From Chondrilla cf. caribensis (lineage: Eukaryota > Porifera > Demospongiae > Chondrillida > Chondrillidae), in assembly GCA_964020155.1 (NCBI GenBank), contig OZ026560.1, positions 1,520,001 through 1,584,000 of the forward strand: 64,000 nucleotides of DNA, in the 5' to 3' direction. The stretch's first letter is position 1. Each line of letters starts with the position of its first letter. Positions 10,442 through 26,300 of this stretch are shown here, one piece after another. The position numbers and the translations under genes were made by a program. The notes beneath the pieces were generated by a model. It was given only the letters and a program-made list of their open reading frames with translations. It was not told the DNA's origin and made no database searches.

Positions 10442-13287
10442 GTTTGTGTGTATGGTGTGTGTGTGTGTGTACTCGTGTGCGTGCATGCGTGCGTGCGTGT
10501 GTTTGTGTGTATTGATGCGTGTACATATTGAACTGTTCACAATCATTAAGGGCTGTGTACTTGTGTGTATTCTCCATTTTCCATCACATTATAAGCCTGT
10601 AAAGTGACATTTTGTCTGAGTGATCACAGTAGTGTTTTGAACGTGGCCCCTGTAGTTAATTGGCTTGATCATGTTGAAGTCACACAAACCCATACACAAG
10701 CAATCCAACCAGCTGCCTGGTGAGTAAGATCATGCCTGATCTTCTCAGTGGTACTTCCTGCCAATATACTGGAAGATGTACGTACGTATGGTTTACAGCA
10801 ACGGGTATACAGATACGTACGTACGTATATACAAACATGCACAGATAACAGTGGAGTCTGTACTAAAGACCACCTCTACACAAAGACCACCTGTCCCAAG
10901 TGACCACTATAGAACTATCCACTGTGTCATCTCAACCACCTTCCAGCACCTCTACTGGAAGACCACCTGTCTACAGAGAACACCTTTTCTTGGTCCCTTG
11001 GGTGGTCTGTGTATACAGATTCCACTGTAGAGGCTCATAGTTTTGGCCAATATTTTTGAAACAGAAAATGTTTAGTAGCATAACACATACGTATAATTTG
11101 TAAGTCATTTTGACCAGGTAGGTCTTCATTCTAATAATGGAGGAAACCTCTGTGAAAAGGAGATAAAGTCTCCGAAGTGTCCTTAATAGAGAGGTCCCAC
11201 TGTACATCAACATATGTATATGCATACATACGTATGTATATACGTACGTATATGCCTATTAATTCTTAAAGTACAATCATGACCTTTATGCCTCTCTTTG
11301 TGGTGTTTTGCTCTGCAGCACTTACTTTACAGTTTGTGAGTCATATTTTCCATGAGGACCATGACCCAACCATTGAGGACGCCTACCAAAAGCAAGTTGT
11401 GATCGACACTCTCCCGTGCATACTGGATGTATTGGACACTGCTGGACAGGTGAGACTTCCAGTAAACCTACGCATGTGCGCATGTGTAAGTCTGTGTGAA
11501 CTATGATTAGAATCCCGTGAATGTGAGCATGTGTGCATGTGTAAGTCTGTGTGAACTACAGTACTTTTCATAACAAAACTGAACGACGTTGGGCGGTCAA
11601 CTATCCAACAGTCAACAGTTGGTCATCGACAGTCAGCCGGTCAAGTAATTTTATTACTTACATAATCATTATTATGTGAGGCTCGAAGGAAAATTGTATA
11701 CTCAAGCTACCTTAAACAGCGAATTTTCTTTCTTAAGCGCAAAGGGAAGATTTACCACCAGATTATAGAGATTTTGAATGACGAAAGACACTTTGTTACT
11801 AAGGTGGGCATTAGTGGTTTCCTCAAGCGCTACGAGGAATGCAGGAGCATCCTCACAATGTGAGGAACAGGCAAGGCGAAAAGAACGAAGAAATCTTGAA
11901 GTTTGTGTATCCCCAAATTGAGCAGACGATGAGGCATCGTGAGGAGACCTTCGGCTATTAGTGCAGAAGAAGGAGAGTCGTCGTCTCGTTAACTTCCACG
12001 TCACGTGACGTGATATTTGCTACTATTTTTACTCTAAACGTAGCCGGTCAATGTGCTAATGTGAAGCGGTCAACCAACGGTCATCCAACAACTGCCCAAT
12101 GTCGTTCGGTTTTATGAAAAGTACCGTACGTATGATTAGAATCCAGTGAATGTGTACGTGTGTGTGTGTGTGTGTGTACGTATGATTAGAATCCAGTGAA
12201 TGTGTACGTGTGTGTGTGTGTGTGTGTGTACGTATGATTAGAATCCAGTGAATGTGTACGTGTGTGTGTGTGTGTATGTGTGAAAACTATGGTTAAAATA
12301 CGTATATAGTGAATGTGTTTGTGCACACACGTGTGCATGCATGCTCATAGAATGTGAACTCTATGATTTGATCCAGTGTATGCATGTACGTACATGTATG
12401 TACGTATCTGCATTCATAATACTGTTGGAGGTGCTAGCATAAGTGTGTGTTGTCGATGTGATGTATGTGCAGTGTAACTTGCTTACAAGGTGGACCTCTG
12501 TTGATAGTAACCTGATACATACGTACACTTCACTCAGTCCCTAGCTCATGTACACTGTGTCAACCAGTACTGATAGCAAGTACCTCTGATAAGAAGTACA
12601 GATTATTTGGGGTGTTTTTCAAAGCACTTACTAAGCAAGGTGGACTGTATGCTGTAAATTAACATTAACCTTGGTTACTCACTTTATCTGCCAGTTTAAT
12701 GAGATTGATGCTGTAACCAGTGCAATTGCCTTGTATGTGACTACATGTGTGCCCACGAGATGTGTTGTAATAAGAGTGTCCCTGTGTAAAGCACTGTTGT
12801 AAAGGATCCCACTGTATACGTACGTACGTATGTATAGTCTTCTTGATCATTTCTTTGCTTCATTGCCCTTTAGGAAGAATTCACAGCTATGAGAGAGCAA
12901 TACATGAGAGGCGGTGAGGGATTCATTGTTGTCTATTCCGTTGTCGATAAGAACAGCTTCGAAAAGATTCGGAAGTTCAAAGACATGATTGAGAAAGTGA
13001 GGAACATGGAGATTAGGGACATCCCCCTCGTTCTAGCCGGGAACAAGAAAGACCTCATGGACAACCGAAAGGTCACCAAACAAGACGGAGAACAACTAGC
13101 TCAAGAGCTCAGCTGCCCCTTCTTTGAGACGTCGGCAGCAGTACGGGAAAATGTGGATGAGGTATTCCAGGAAGTCGTCCGTGTGATCCGGAAAAAGGAG
13201 ACAGAGGAGTACCATCGCATGCAGGGCACTCCAGTGCGGAAATCCAAGAGTGGACTCTGCTGTTTCTCCTCTAGTGGTACCGATTAG
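6765..13287 (+). CDS. RIT-like Ras family small GTPase, three exons
   Basis: Exons are 6765-6882, 11319-11449 and 12874-13287, giving 220 aa. Splice sites are TCCG|GTTAGT, ctctgcag|CA, GGACAG|GTGAGA and cctttag|GAAG. Phases are consistent (Gly/Ala codon split; Gln83 ends exon 2). The order is: P-loop GEGGVGKS (32-39), switch [12 protein letters not shown] (52-62), DTAGQE (79-84), NKKD (140-143) and ETSAA (168-172). '[11 protein letters not shown]' is the RIT-type effector loop. The C-terminus ([13 protein letters not shown]) has no CAAX box, as in RIT proteins; the Cys pair could be palmitoylated. The ATG is the first in frame with a good upstream UTR, 297 bp after the UTP15-like stop. Introns 1 (4.4 kb) and 2 (1.4 kb) are full of MITEs and satellites. 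An AATAAA lies at about 13576. RIT GTPases act at the plasma membrane in stress/MAPK signalling (family knowledge). Confidence 0.9.
7110..7400. repeat. CA-rich tandem duplication in RIT intron 1
   Basis: A ~125-bp CA-rich block (acacaacacgtgcatacata ... tacgtacatacagcacatgt) is present twice in tandem. It gives spurious Cys/Val or His/Thr open frames. Confidence 0.85.
7401..8700. other. RIT intron 1, no other feature seen
   Basis: Unique AT-rich intronic sequence with scattered 'gtacgtac' words. No exon or RNA gene was recognised on either strand. Confidence 0.5.
8707..8967. mobile_element. MITE family A, internally duplicated copy
   Basis: The left end is degenerate (cactggagcgagaccacctg) and the right end is gtagacaggttctactg followed by TA. 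The middle third ('cacctgtcc.aagtgaccac') is duplicated, making it ~80 bp longer than the typical copy. Confidence 0.75.
9250..9485. repeat. 18-bp minisatellite in RIT intron 1
   Basis: About 13 direct copies of gggttgttggaccatact, alternating with a gagtagttggaccatact variant, lie in tandem. Confidence 0.95.
9591..9780. mobile_element. MITE family A copy
   Basis: It is flanked by TA on the left. It starts cagtggaacctgtctttaaa and ends cagactccactg. A ~10-bp 'acatacgtag' insertion interrupts the first arm. Confidence 0.85.
9781..10380. other. RIT intron 1, no feature seen
   Basis: Unique sequence with no recognised exon, RNA gene or repeat. Confidence 0.45.
10381..10520. repeat. (GT)n microsatellite
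   Basis: A pure GT run at 10381-10438, then a degenerate GT/GC-rich tail to about 10520. Confidence 0.95.
10849..11027. mobile_element. MITE family A, 179-bp copy
   Basis: It starts cagtggagtctgtactaaag and ends gtatacagattccactg followed by TA. It is oriented like the 3892 copy and is intact in length. Confidence 0.85.
11559..12126 (+). mobile_element. Deleted Tc1/mariner-like transposon in RIT intron 2
   Basis: The element is flanked by TA (11557-11558, 12127-12128). The left end CAGTACTTTTCATAAC and the reversed right end CGGTACTTTTCATAAA extend as inverted repeats of ~35 bp through 'GAACGAC(g/a)TTGGGC'. The plus strand at about 11718-11850 reads '[20 protein letters not shown]', then '[15 protein letters not shown]', like the N-terminal helix-turn-helix of Tc1-type transposases. 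It then runs into a stop and frameshifted remnants. The DDE catalytic domain is deleted. It splits the ~50-bp tandem repeats of this intron, so it inserted after they arose. Confidence 0.75.
12127..12292. repeat. ~55-bp tandem repeat in RIT intron 2
   Basis: Three copies of 'tgattagaatccagtgaatg' followed by tgtacgtg(tg)n. A related unit lies just upstream of the Tc1-like insertion at about 11504. Confidence 0.9.
12470..12647. mobile_element. MITE family B copy
   Basis: It starts cagtgtaacttgcttac and ends cttactaagcaaggtggactg. The middle carries 'tcaaccagtactgatagcaa' and 'tacctctgataagaagtaca'. Confidence 0.8.
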
Positions 13288-13769
13288 ATACGCCCTAGTC
13301 CACACCCTCAATCACAGCTTTCTCATGTACTGGTTCCTTATTTTCACATGTAATTTTTGTATATATAATATTGCATGCATATTATATACACGGTATCGTG
13401 ATAATTAACTGATCATTATTACATATGCAAATGTAATTGAATGATTATCATTATATATATTATATAATATTATAACAATTATCTACATAATGTGTTGAAT
13501 AGAGATATATAGCCAGTACATAGAAGTGTGTAGGCATGATTGATGAAAGTTCATTTAAATATAAATAAGCAAATGAATAAATAGATTAAATTGTTTTAAT
13601 TGCGTGATCAAGCTCACAATACATACTTAAAAAGGGTCAAACATATTAGGCAAAGCACGCACACGATGGATCGATTGCTTCACACAAGTTTAGATGAAAA
13701 TATATGATCAATTGAGGAAATAAAAAGTGAAAAATGAATGAGCAACTCAAGGACTACACACAAGGTGAA
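13288..13769. other. Convergent 3' intergenic region, RIT-like and RGP1
   Basis: AT-rich DNA between the two stop codons. Plus-strand AATAAA signals at about 13576 and 13716 can serve the RIT-like gene. A minus-strand ATTAAA near 13594 is the best candidate for RGP1. Confidence 0.6.
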
Positions 13770-18746
<4,977 letters not shown>

Positions 18747-18828
18747 TTTCCAAGATATTACGGTCGCGATGATCCGAAACTGATTCTGAATCGAAAATAT
18801 GAAAATGGAAACTGAAGTGACCTAAAAC
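18747..18828. promoter_or_regulatory. Divergent promoter between RGP1 and SYF2
   Basis: Only 82 bp separate the two start codons, so both promoters and 5' UTRs must share or overlap this segment. It contains 'ggtcgcgatg' (TCGCGA palindrome) and has no TATA box at a useful distance. Promoter function is inferred from gene arrangement. Confidence 0.65.
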
Positions 18829-19623
18829 ATGGCCGAAAGTACTCAACCTCTTACTCCAGACGAAGAAGACAATACCGCCACCGTATCTACAGAAACCGAG
18901 AAAGTCAGTCAAGAAGAGAACGAGGAAGAGAATGGAGTTGAGGAAATTTCTAAGTGTTCGAAATTGTCAACGTATCAGGAGAGATTGAAGAAACTGAAGG
19001 AACTTCATCTTAAGCGAAACGAGGCTAGAAAACTCAACCACCAGGAAGTAGTAGAAGAAGACCGAAAAAAGAAACTACCATCGAATTTTGAATCAAAGCA
19101 GAAGCGTGTCGAGTGGGAATTGGCCGAGGCGAAGGCAAGAAAAGAAGCAGAAGACCGAGGTGAAGACTATGATCGTCTGAAAATGTTGGAGCAATCGGCC
19201 GAAGACTTGGAGAAGGCAGAAAGGCGACGAAAGAGGAAGCAGAACCCCGACACCGGCTTCTCCGGATTCGCACAGGCCACGTTTCGACAATACCAGCGCC
19301 TCACCCGCCAGATGAATCCGGACGTTGAGAGCTACGAGAAGCAGAAACAAGACCTGGGAGACAGGGTGTACGCTGGTCCTAACACTATTCTAATTGGTGA
19401 ATCAACCAAGCCCTCGGAAGAGGCCATCGACCGGATGGTTGAGGATGTGGAGCGGCAGGCTTCCAAGAGGGCCAAGTTCAGCCGAAGACGAGAATTTCGA
19501 GTGGATGCTGATGTTGACTACATTAACGAGAGGAATCGCAAGTTCAATGATAAAGCGGGGAGATACTACAACAAGTACACAGCAGAGATCAAACAGAACT
19601 TGGAAAGAGGAACAGCATTGTAA
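18829..19623 (+). CDS. SYF2: SYF2 pre-mRNA splicing factor, single exon
   Basis: 264 aa (human SYF2 is 243). The start is AACATGGCC, a good initiation context and the first Met in the frame. An acidic N-terminus (residues 1-45) is followed by charged helices (YQERLKKLKELHLKRNEARK), the conserved segment PSNFESKQKRVEWELAEAKA, and GEDYDRLKMLEQSAEDLE. The SYF2-specific C-terminus NDKAGRYYNKYTAEIKQNLE, ending RGTAL, is near-identical to other animals. SYF2 (p29/CBPIN) belongs to the XAB2/NTC-associated set recruited to the activated spliceosome (family knowledge). The gene has no intron although its neighbours do; intact reading and a divergent promoter argue against a dead retrocopy. Confidence 0.96.
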   Translation: MAESTQPLTPDEEDNTATVSTETEKVSQEENEEENGVEEISKCSKLSTYQERLKKLKELHLKRNEARKLNHQEVVEEDRKKKLPSNFESKQKRVEWELAEAKARKEAEDRGEDYDRLKMLEQSAEDLEKAERRRKRKQNPDTGFSGFAQATFRQYQRLTRQMNPDVESYEKQKQDLGDRVYAGPNTILIGESTKPSEEAIDRMVEDVERQASKRAKFSRRREFRVDADVDYINERNRKFNDKAGRYYNKYTAEIKQNLERGTAL

Positions 19624-20505
19624 CGCACAAGATCATTCACACCAAACAATATATCAAAACTATTTTCATTTGTTGGCATGAATGCATGTGTTTGACTGTA
19701 GCATTAAGTTTTGTGTGTATGTAATTGTATGCTGCAATGTAAAATTGGGTAACTTTGAAGATTTGATTTTAAATGACTACAGCCGTTACTTTAGGTTACA
19801 AGATGTTATCCACACACATATGTTGAGAACAACGCTTACATCCAACAGCGAGCTAGCTCCTGAGGTTTGAGTCATTTTCTAAAGTTACCCTAGTTCACCT
19901 CAAGTTCTACATACGTAACCTTATACAAGTTGTGTGAGGTTGAGTAGGTCATGATATTAATGTCATATAAAGTATGCATTGGCTATAATATGGAGTATTT
20001 TGTAAGTTATTATAAGAATTTTTATAAATGAAGTATTTTTATATGTGTATAATAATATATATAATAATATTATGCAGAGGAACCTTTTTCAATCAAAATT
20101 AGGGACACATTGGAATCAGCGATTGTGTGAAGAGATACTATTACTAGTAGTATACTCAGTACAATGAGTTGGAATGTATGTGTAGAAACTGTATAAGCAC
20201 TATGGGAAAGTACACTTAGCTTGTGGTGCCTCAAGAAGTGTCCTTTGTACAGAGGTACATCAATACTACTATGTCATATATTATAATACTCAGAGTGTCT
20301 CTTACTAGAGGTTCAGTTGTATAATACTGTTCATATTATGTATAAATATTCTGATAATATGATGTTATAAATACATGCAAACATTGGTACGTTCTGGTGA
20401 TGTTTAGCTGCACAAGGAATTGCTGGACATCTTGGCCATGTCTGCTTATTTGATTCTACTTTGCATTTTCACATGCGAACAGTCACGATAAATACAACCT
20501 TACAA
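19624..20505. other. AT-rich intergenic region after SYF2
   Basis: No exon, repeat or RNA gene was recognised. There are several short AT tracts (tataataatatatataata). Confidence 0.5.
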
Positions 20506-20611
20506 TCAACAATGAATAATGGACAGACGATTGTTAACATTTGAAAGAGTTGAAGCTGCTGAACTGCCCACACTTGGACAAACTCCTTTGAAATTAAACA
20601 GCTCCTCCAGA
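20506..20611 (-). CDS. Candidate terminal exon left of the 5S array, product unknown
   Basis: On the minus strand, a pyrimidine-rich acceptor (ttttatttcttgatgtag) precedes an open frame LEELFNFKGVCPSVGSSAAS, then TLSNVNNRLSIIHC, and stop TGA at 20506-20508. No homolog is recognised. The frame requires two bases from the preceding exon. Any upstream exon must lie beyond 20.8 kb, that is, across the 5S array (see 48586-48747). It could be a chance frame: it is only 34 codons. Confidence 0.35.
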
Positions 20612-20842
20612 CTACATCAAGAAATAAAATTGTAAAAGAAAATGTTACAGATAAATTAAAAATATAATATAAGTATGTGTGCTATAACAATAATAAGATT
20701 ATCAGATACTGTACATTAATTGATGACTGTAAACACAACTCAATCATTCCATCACAATGCATGTATTGATGACATGCTTGACACGATGTCATGAATTCAG
20801 ACACGCATGGCCATATCACAACTGACTCACTCTATCATTTCC
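20612..20842. other. Left flank of the 5S array with a decayed spacer
   Basis: 20805-20842 still matches the 5S spacer in degenerate form (ggccatatcacaactgactc, actctatcattt). The rest is unique AT-rich DNA. Confidence 0.6.
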
Positions 20843-20945
20843 TTTTGGATTCAGTGTAGTATATATGGCCGTAACACAACTGACTCACTCTACCACCATC
20901 TTTTCTACAAAGGCCAGTTTGCTCAATATCAAAAATAACAAAAGA
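20843..20945 (-). pseudogene. Left terminal fragment of a 5S gene
   Basis: Only the 5' ~30 nt of a 5S gene remain (20843-20873; GTTACGGCCATATATACTAC with an inserted 'at'), followed on plus by a normal spacer leading to the first complete unit. It marks the downstream end of the array. Confidence 0.8.
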
Positions 20946-21061
20946 GTTACAGCACTGGGTATTCCCAGGCGGTCACCCATCCAGGTACTAACCCAGCCTA
21001 ACACTGCTTAACTTCAGGGATCTGACGAGAACTGGTGGATTCAGTGTAGTATGGCCGTAAC
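20946..21061 (-). rRNA. 5S rRNA, first complete copy at the left edge
   Basis: A complete 116-nt core with the consensus sequence and a spacer of the 'aaaaataac' type on its 3' side. It is given as the representative coordinates; following copies end at 21250, 21439, 21627 and so on at 188-190-bp steps. Confidence 0.95.
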
Positions 21062-23315
21062 ACAACTAACTCACTCTACCACCATCTTTTCTACAAAGGC
21101 CATTTTGCTCAATATCAAAAAAAAGAACAAAAGAGTTATAGCACTGGGTATTCCCAGGCGGTCACCCATCCAGGTACTAACCCAGCCTAACACTGCTTAA
21201 CTTCAGGGATCTGACGAGAACTGGTGGATTCAGTGTAGTATGGCCGTAACACAACTGACTCACTCTACCACCATCTTTTCTACAAAGGCCAGTTTGCTCA
21301 ATATCAAAAAGGAGAACAAAAGAGTTACAGCACTGGGTATTCCCAGGCGGTCACCCATCCAGGTACTAACCCAGCCTAACACTGCTTAACTTCAGGGATC
21401 TGACGAGAACTGGTGGATTCAGTGTAGTATGGCCGTAACACAACTGACTCACTCTACCAACATCTTTTCTACAAAGGCCAGTTTGCTCAATATCAAAAAA
21501 AGAACAAAAGAGTTATAGCACTGGGTATTCCCAGGCGGTCACCCATCCAGGTACTAACCCAGCCTAACACTGCTTAACTTCAGGGATCTGACGAGAACTG
21601 GTGGATTCAGTGTAGTATGGCCGTAACACAACTGACTCACTCTACCACCATCTTTTCTACAAAGGCCATTTTGCTCAATACCAAAAAGGAGAACAAAAGA
21701 GTTACAGCACTGGGTATTCCCAGGCGGTCACCCATCCAGGTACTAACCCAGCCTAACACTGCTTAACTTCAGGGATCTGACGAGAACTGGTGGATTCAGT
21801 GTAGTATGGCCGTAACACAACTGACTCACTCTACCAACATCTTTTCTACAAAGGCCAGTTTGCTCAATATCAAAAAGGAGAACAAAAGAGTTACAGCACT
21901 GGGTATTCCCAGGCGGTCACCCATCCAGGTACTAACCCAGCCTAACACTGCTTAACTTCAGGGATCTGACGAGAACTGGTGGATTCAGTGTAGTATGGCC
22001 GTAACACAACTGACTCACTCTACCAACATCTTTTCTACAAAGGCCATTTTGCTCAATATCAAAAAAAGAACAAAAGAGTTATAGCACTGGGTATTCCCAG
22101 GCGGTCACCCATCCAGGTACTAACCCAGCCTAACACTGCTTAACTTCAGGGATCTGACGAGAACTGGTGGATTCAGTGTAGTATGGCCGTAACACAACTG
22201 ACTCACTCTACCACCATCTTTTCTACAAAGGCCATTTTGCTCAATACCAAAAAGGAGAACAAAAGAGTTACAGCACTGGGTATTCCCAGGCGGTCACCCA
22301 TCCAGGTACTAACCCAGCCTAACACTGCTTAACTTCAGGGATCTGACGAGAACTGGTGGATTCAGTGTAGTATGGCCGTAACACAACTGACTCACTCTAC
22401 CACCATCTTTTCTACAAAGGCCAGTTTGCTCAATATCAAAAAAAGAACAAAAGAGTTATAGCACTGGGTATTCCCAGGCAGTCACCCATCCAGGTACTAA
22501 CCCAGCCTAACACTGCTAAACTTCAGGGATCTGACGAGAACTGGTGGATTCAGTGTAGTATGGCCGTAACACAACTGACTCACTCTACCACCATCTTTTC
22601 TACAAAGGCCATTTTGCTCAATACCAAAAAGGAGAACAAAAGAGTTACAGCACTGGGTATTCCCAGGCGGTCACCCATCCAGGTACTAACCCAGCCTAAC
22701 ACTGCTTAACTTCAGGGATCTGACGAGAACTGGTGGATTCAGTGTAGTATGGCCGTAACACAACTAACTCACTCTACCACCATCTTTTCTACAAAAGCCA
22801 GTTTGCTCAATATCAAAAAGAAGAACAAAAGAGTTACAGCACTGGGTATTCCCAGGCGGTCACCCATCCAGGTACTAACCCAGCCTAACACTGCTTAACT
22901 TCAGGGATCTGACGAGAACTGGTGGATTCAGTGTAGTATGGCCGTAACACAACTGACTCACTCTACCACCATCTTTTCTACAAAGGCCATTTTGCTCAAT
23001 ATCAAAAAGGAGAACAAAAGAGTTACAGCACTGGGTATTCCCAGGCGGTCACCCATCCAGGTACTAACCCAGCCTAACACTGCTTAACTTCAGGGATCTG
23101 ACGAGAACTGGTGGATTCAGTGTAGTATGGCCGTAACACAACTGACTCACTCTACCACCATCTTTTCTACAAAGGCCATTTTGCTCAATACCAAAAAGGA
23201 GAACAAAAGAGTTACAGCACTGGGTATTCCCAGGCGGTCACCCATCCAGGTACTAACCCAGCCTAACACTGCTTAACTTCAGGGATCTGACGAGAACTGG
23301 TGGATTCAGTGTAGT

Positions 23316-26300
23316 ATGGCCGTAACACAACTGACTCACTCTACCACCATCTTTTCTACAAAGGCCAGTTTGCTCAATATCAAAAAGGAGAACAACAGAG
23401 TTACAGCACTGGGTATTCCCAGGCGGTCACCCATCCAGGTACTAACCCAGCCTAACACTGCTTAACTTCAGGGATCTGACGAGAACTGGTGGATTCAGTG
23501 TAGTATGGCCGTAACACAACTGACTCACTCTACCACCATCTTTTCTACAAAGGCCAGTTTGCTCAATATCAAAAATAACAAAAGAGTTACAGCACTGGGT
23601 ATTCCCAGGCGGTCACCCATCCAGGTACTAACCCAGCCTAACACTGCTTAACTTCAGGGATCTGACGAGAACTGGTGGATTCAGTGTAGTATGGCCGTAA
23701 CACAACTGACTCACTCTACCACCATCTTTTCTACAAAGGCCAGTTTGCTCAATACCAAAAAGGAGAACAAAAGAGTTACAGCACTGGGTATTCCCAGGCG
23801 GTCACCCATCCAGGTACTAACCCAGCCTAACACTGCTTAACTTCAGGGATCTGACGAGAACTGGTGGATTCAGTGTAGTATGGCCGTAACACAACTGACT
23901 CACTCTACCACCATCTTTTCTACAAAGGCCATTTTGCTCAATATCAAAAAGGAGAACAAAAGAGTTACAGCACTGGGTATTCCCAGGCGGTCACCCATCC
24001 AGGTACTAACCCAGCCTAACACTGCTTAACTTCAGGGATCTGACGAGAACTGGTGGATTCAGTGTAGTATGGCCGTAACACAACTGACTCACTCTACCAA
24101 CATCTTTTCTACAAAGGCCAGTTTGCTCAATATCAAAAAAAGAACAAAAGAGTTATAGCACTGGGTATTCCCAGGCAGTCACCCATCCAGGTACTAACCC
24201 AGCCTAACACTGCTTAACTTCAGGGATCTGACGAGAACTGGTGGATTCAGTGTAGTATGGCCGTAACACAACTGACTCACTCTACCACCATCTTTTCTAC
24301 AAAGGCCATTTTGCTCAATACCAAAAAGGAGAACAAAAGAGTTACAGCACTGGGTATTCCCAGGCGGTCACCCATCCAGGTACTAACCCAGCCTAACACT
24401 GCTTAACTTCAGGGATCTGACGAGAACTGGTGGATTCAGTGTAGTATGGCCGTAACACAACTGACTCACTCTACCACCATCTTTTCTACAAAGGCCATTT
24501 TGCTCAATACCAAAAAGGAGAACAAAAGAGTTACAGCACTGGGTATTCCCAGGCGGTCACCCATCCAGGTACTAACCCAGCCTAACACTGCTTAACTTCA
24601 GGGATCTGACGAGAACTGGTGGATTCAGTGTAGTATGGCCGTAACACAACTGACTCACTCTACCACCATCTTTTCTACAAAAGCCAGTTTGCTCAATATC
24701 AAAAAGAAGAACAAAAGAGTTACAGCACTGGGTATTCCCAGGCGGTCACCCATCCAGGTACTAACCCAGCCTAACACTGCTTAACTTCAGGGATCTGACG
24801 AGAACTGGTGGATTCAGTGTAGTATGGCCGTAACACAACTGACTCACTCTACTAACATCTTTTCTACAAAGGCCATTTTGCTCAATATCAAAAAAAGAAC
24901 AAAAGAGTTATAGCACTGGGTATTCCCAGGCGGTCACCCATCCAGGTACTAACCCAGCCTAACACTGCTTAACTTCAGGGATCTGACGAGAACTGGTGGA
25001 TTCAGTGTAGTATGGCCGTAACACAACTGACTCACTCTACCACCATCTTTTCTACAAAGGCCAGTTTGCTCAATACCAAAAAGGAGAACAAAAGAGTTAC
25101 AGCACTGGGTATTCCCAGGCGGTCACCCATCCAGGTACTAACCCAGCCTAACACTGCTTAACTTCAGGGATCTGACGAGAACTGGTGGATTCAGTGTAGT
25201 ATGGCCGTAACACAACTGACTCACTCTACCAACATCTTTTCTACAAAAGCCAGTTTGCTCAATATCAAAAAAAAACAAAAGAGTTACAGCACTGGGTATT
25301 CCCAGGCGGTCACCCATCCAGGTACTAACCCAGCCTAACACTGCTTAACTTCAGGGATCTGACGAGAACTGGTGGATTCAGTGTAGTATGGCCGTAACAC
25401 AACTGACTCACTCTACCAACATCTTTTCTACAAAGGCCAGTTTGCTCAATATCAAAAATTACAAAAGAGTTACAGCACTGGGTATTCCCAGGCGGTCACC
25501 CATCCAGGTACTAACCCAGCCTAACACTGCTTAACTTCAGGGATCTGACGAGAACTGGTGGATTCAGTGTAGTATGGCCGTAACACAACTGACTCACTCT
25601 ACCACCATCTTTTCTACAAAGGCCAGTTTGCTCAATATCAAAAAGGAGAACAAAAGAGTTACAGCACTGGGTATTCCCAGGCGGTCACCCATCCAGGTAC
25701 TAACCCAGCCTAACACTGCTTAACTTCAGGGATCTGACGAGAACTGGTGGATTCAGTGTAGTATGGCCGTAACACAACTGACTCACTCTACCACCATCTT
25801 TTCTACAAAGGCCAGTTTGCTCAATATCAAAAATAACAAAAGAGTTACAGCACTGGGTATTCCCAGGCGGTCACCCATCCAGGTACTAACCCAGCCTAAC
25901 ACTGCTTAACTTCAGGGATCTGACGAGAACTGGTGGATTCAGTGTAGTATGGCCGTAACACAACTGACTCACTCTACCACCATCTTTCCTACAAAGGCCA
26001 GTTTGCTCAATACCAAAAAGGAGAACAAAAGAGTTACAGCACTGGGTATTCCCAGGCGGTCACCCATCCAGGTACTAACCCAGCCTAACACTGCTTAACT
26101 TCAGGGATCTGACGAGAACTGGTGGATTCAGTGTAGTATGGCCGTAACACAACTGACTCACTCTACCACCATCTTTTCTACAAAGGCCAGTTTGCTCAAT
26201 ATCAAAAATAACAAAAGAGTTACAGCACTGGGTATTCCCAGGCGGTCACCCATCCAGGTACTAACCCAGCCTAACACTGCTTAACTTCAGGGATCTGACG

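Noticed and set aside
19034..19350. Minus-strand open frames opposite SYF2
   Set aside because: Antisense shadows of a strongly conserved plus-strand gene.
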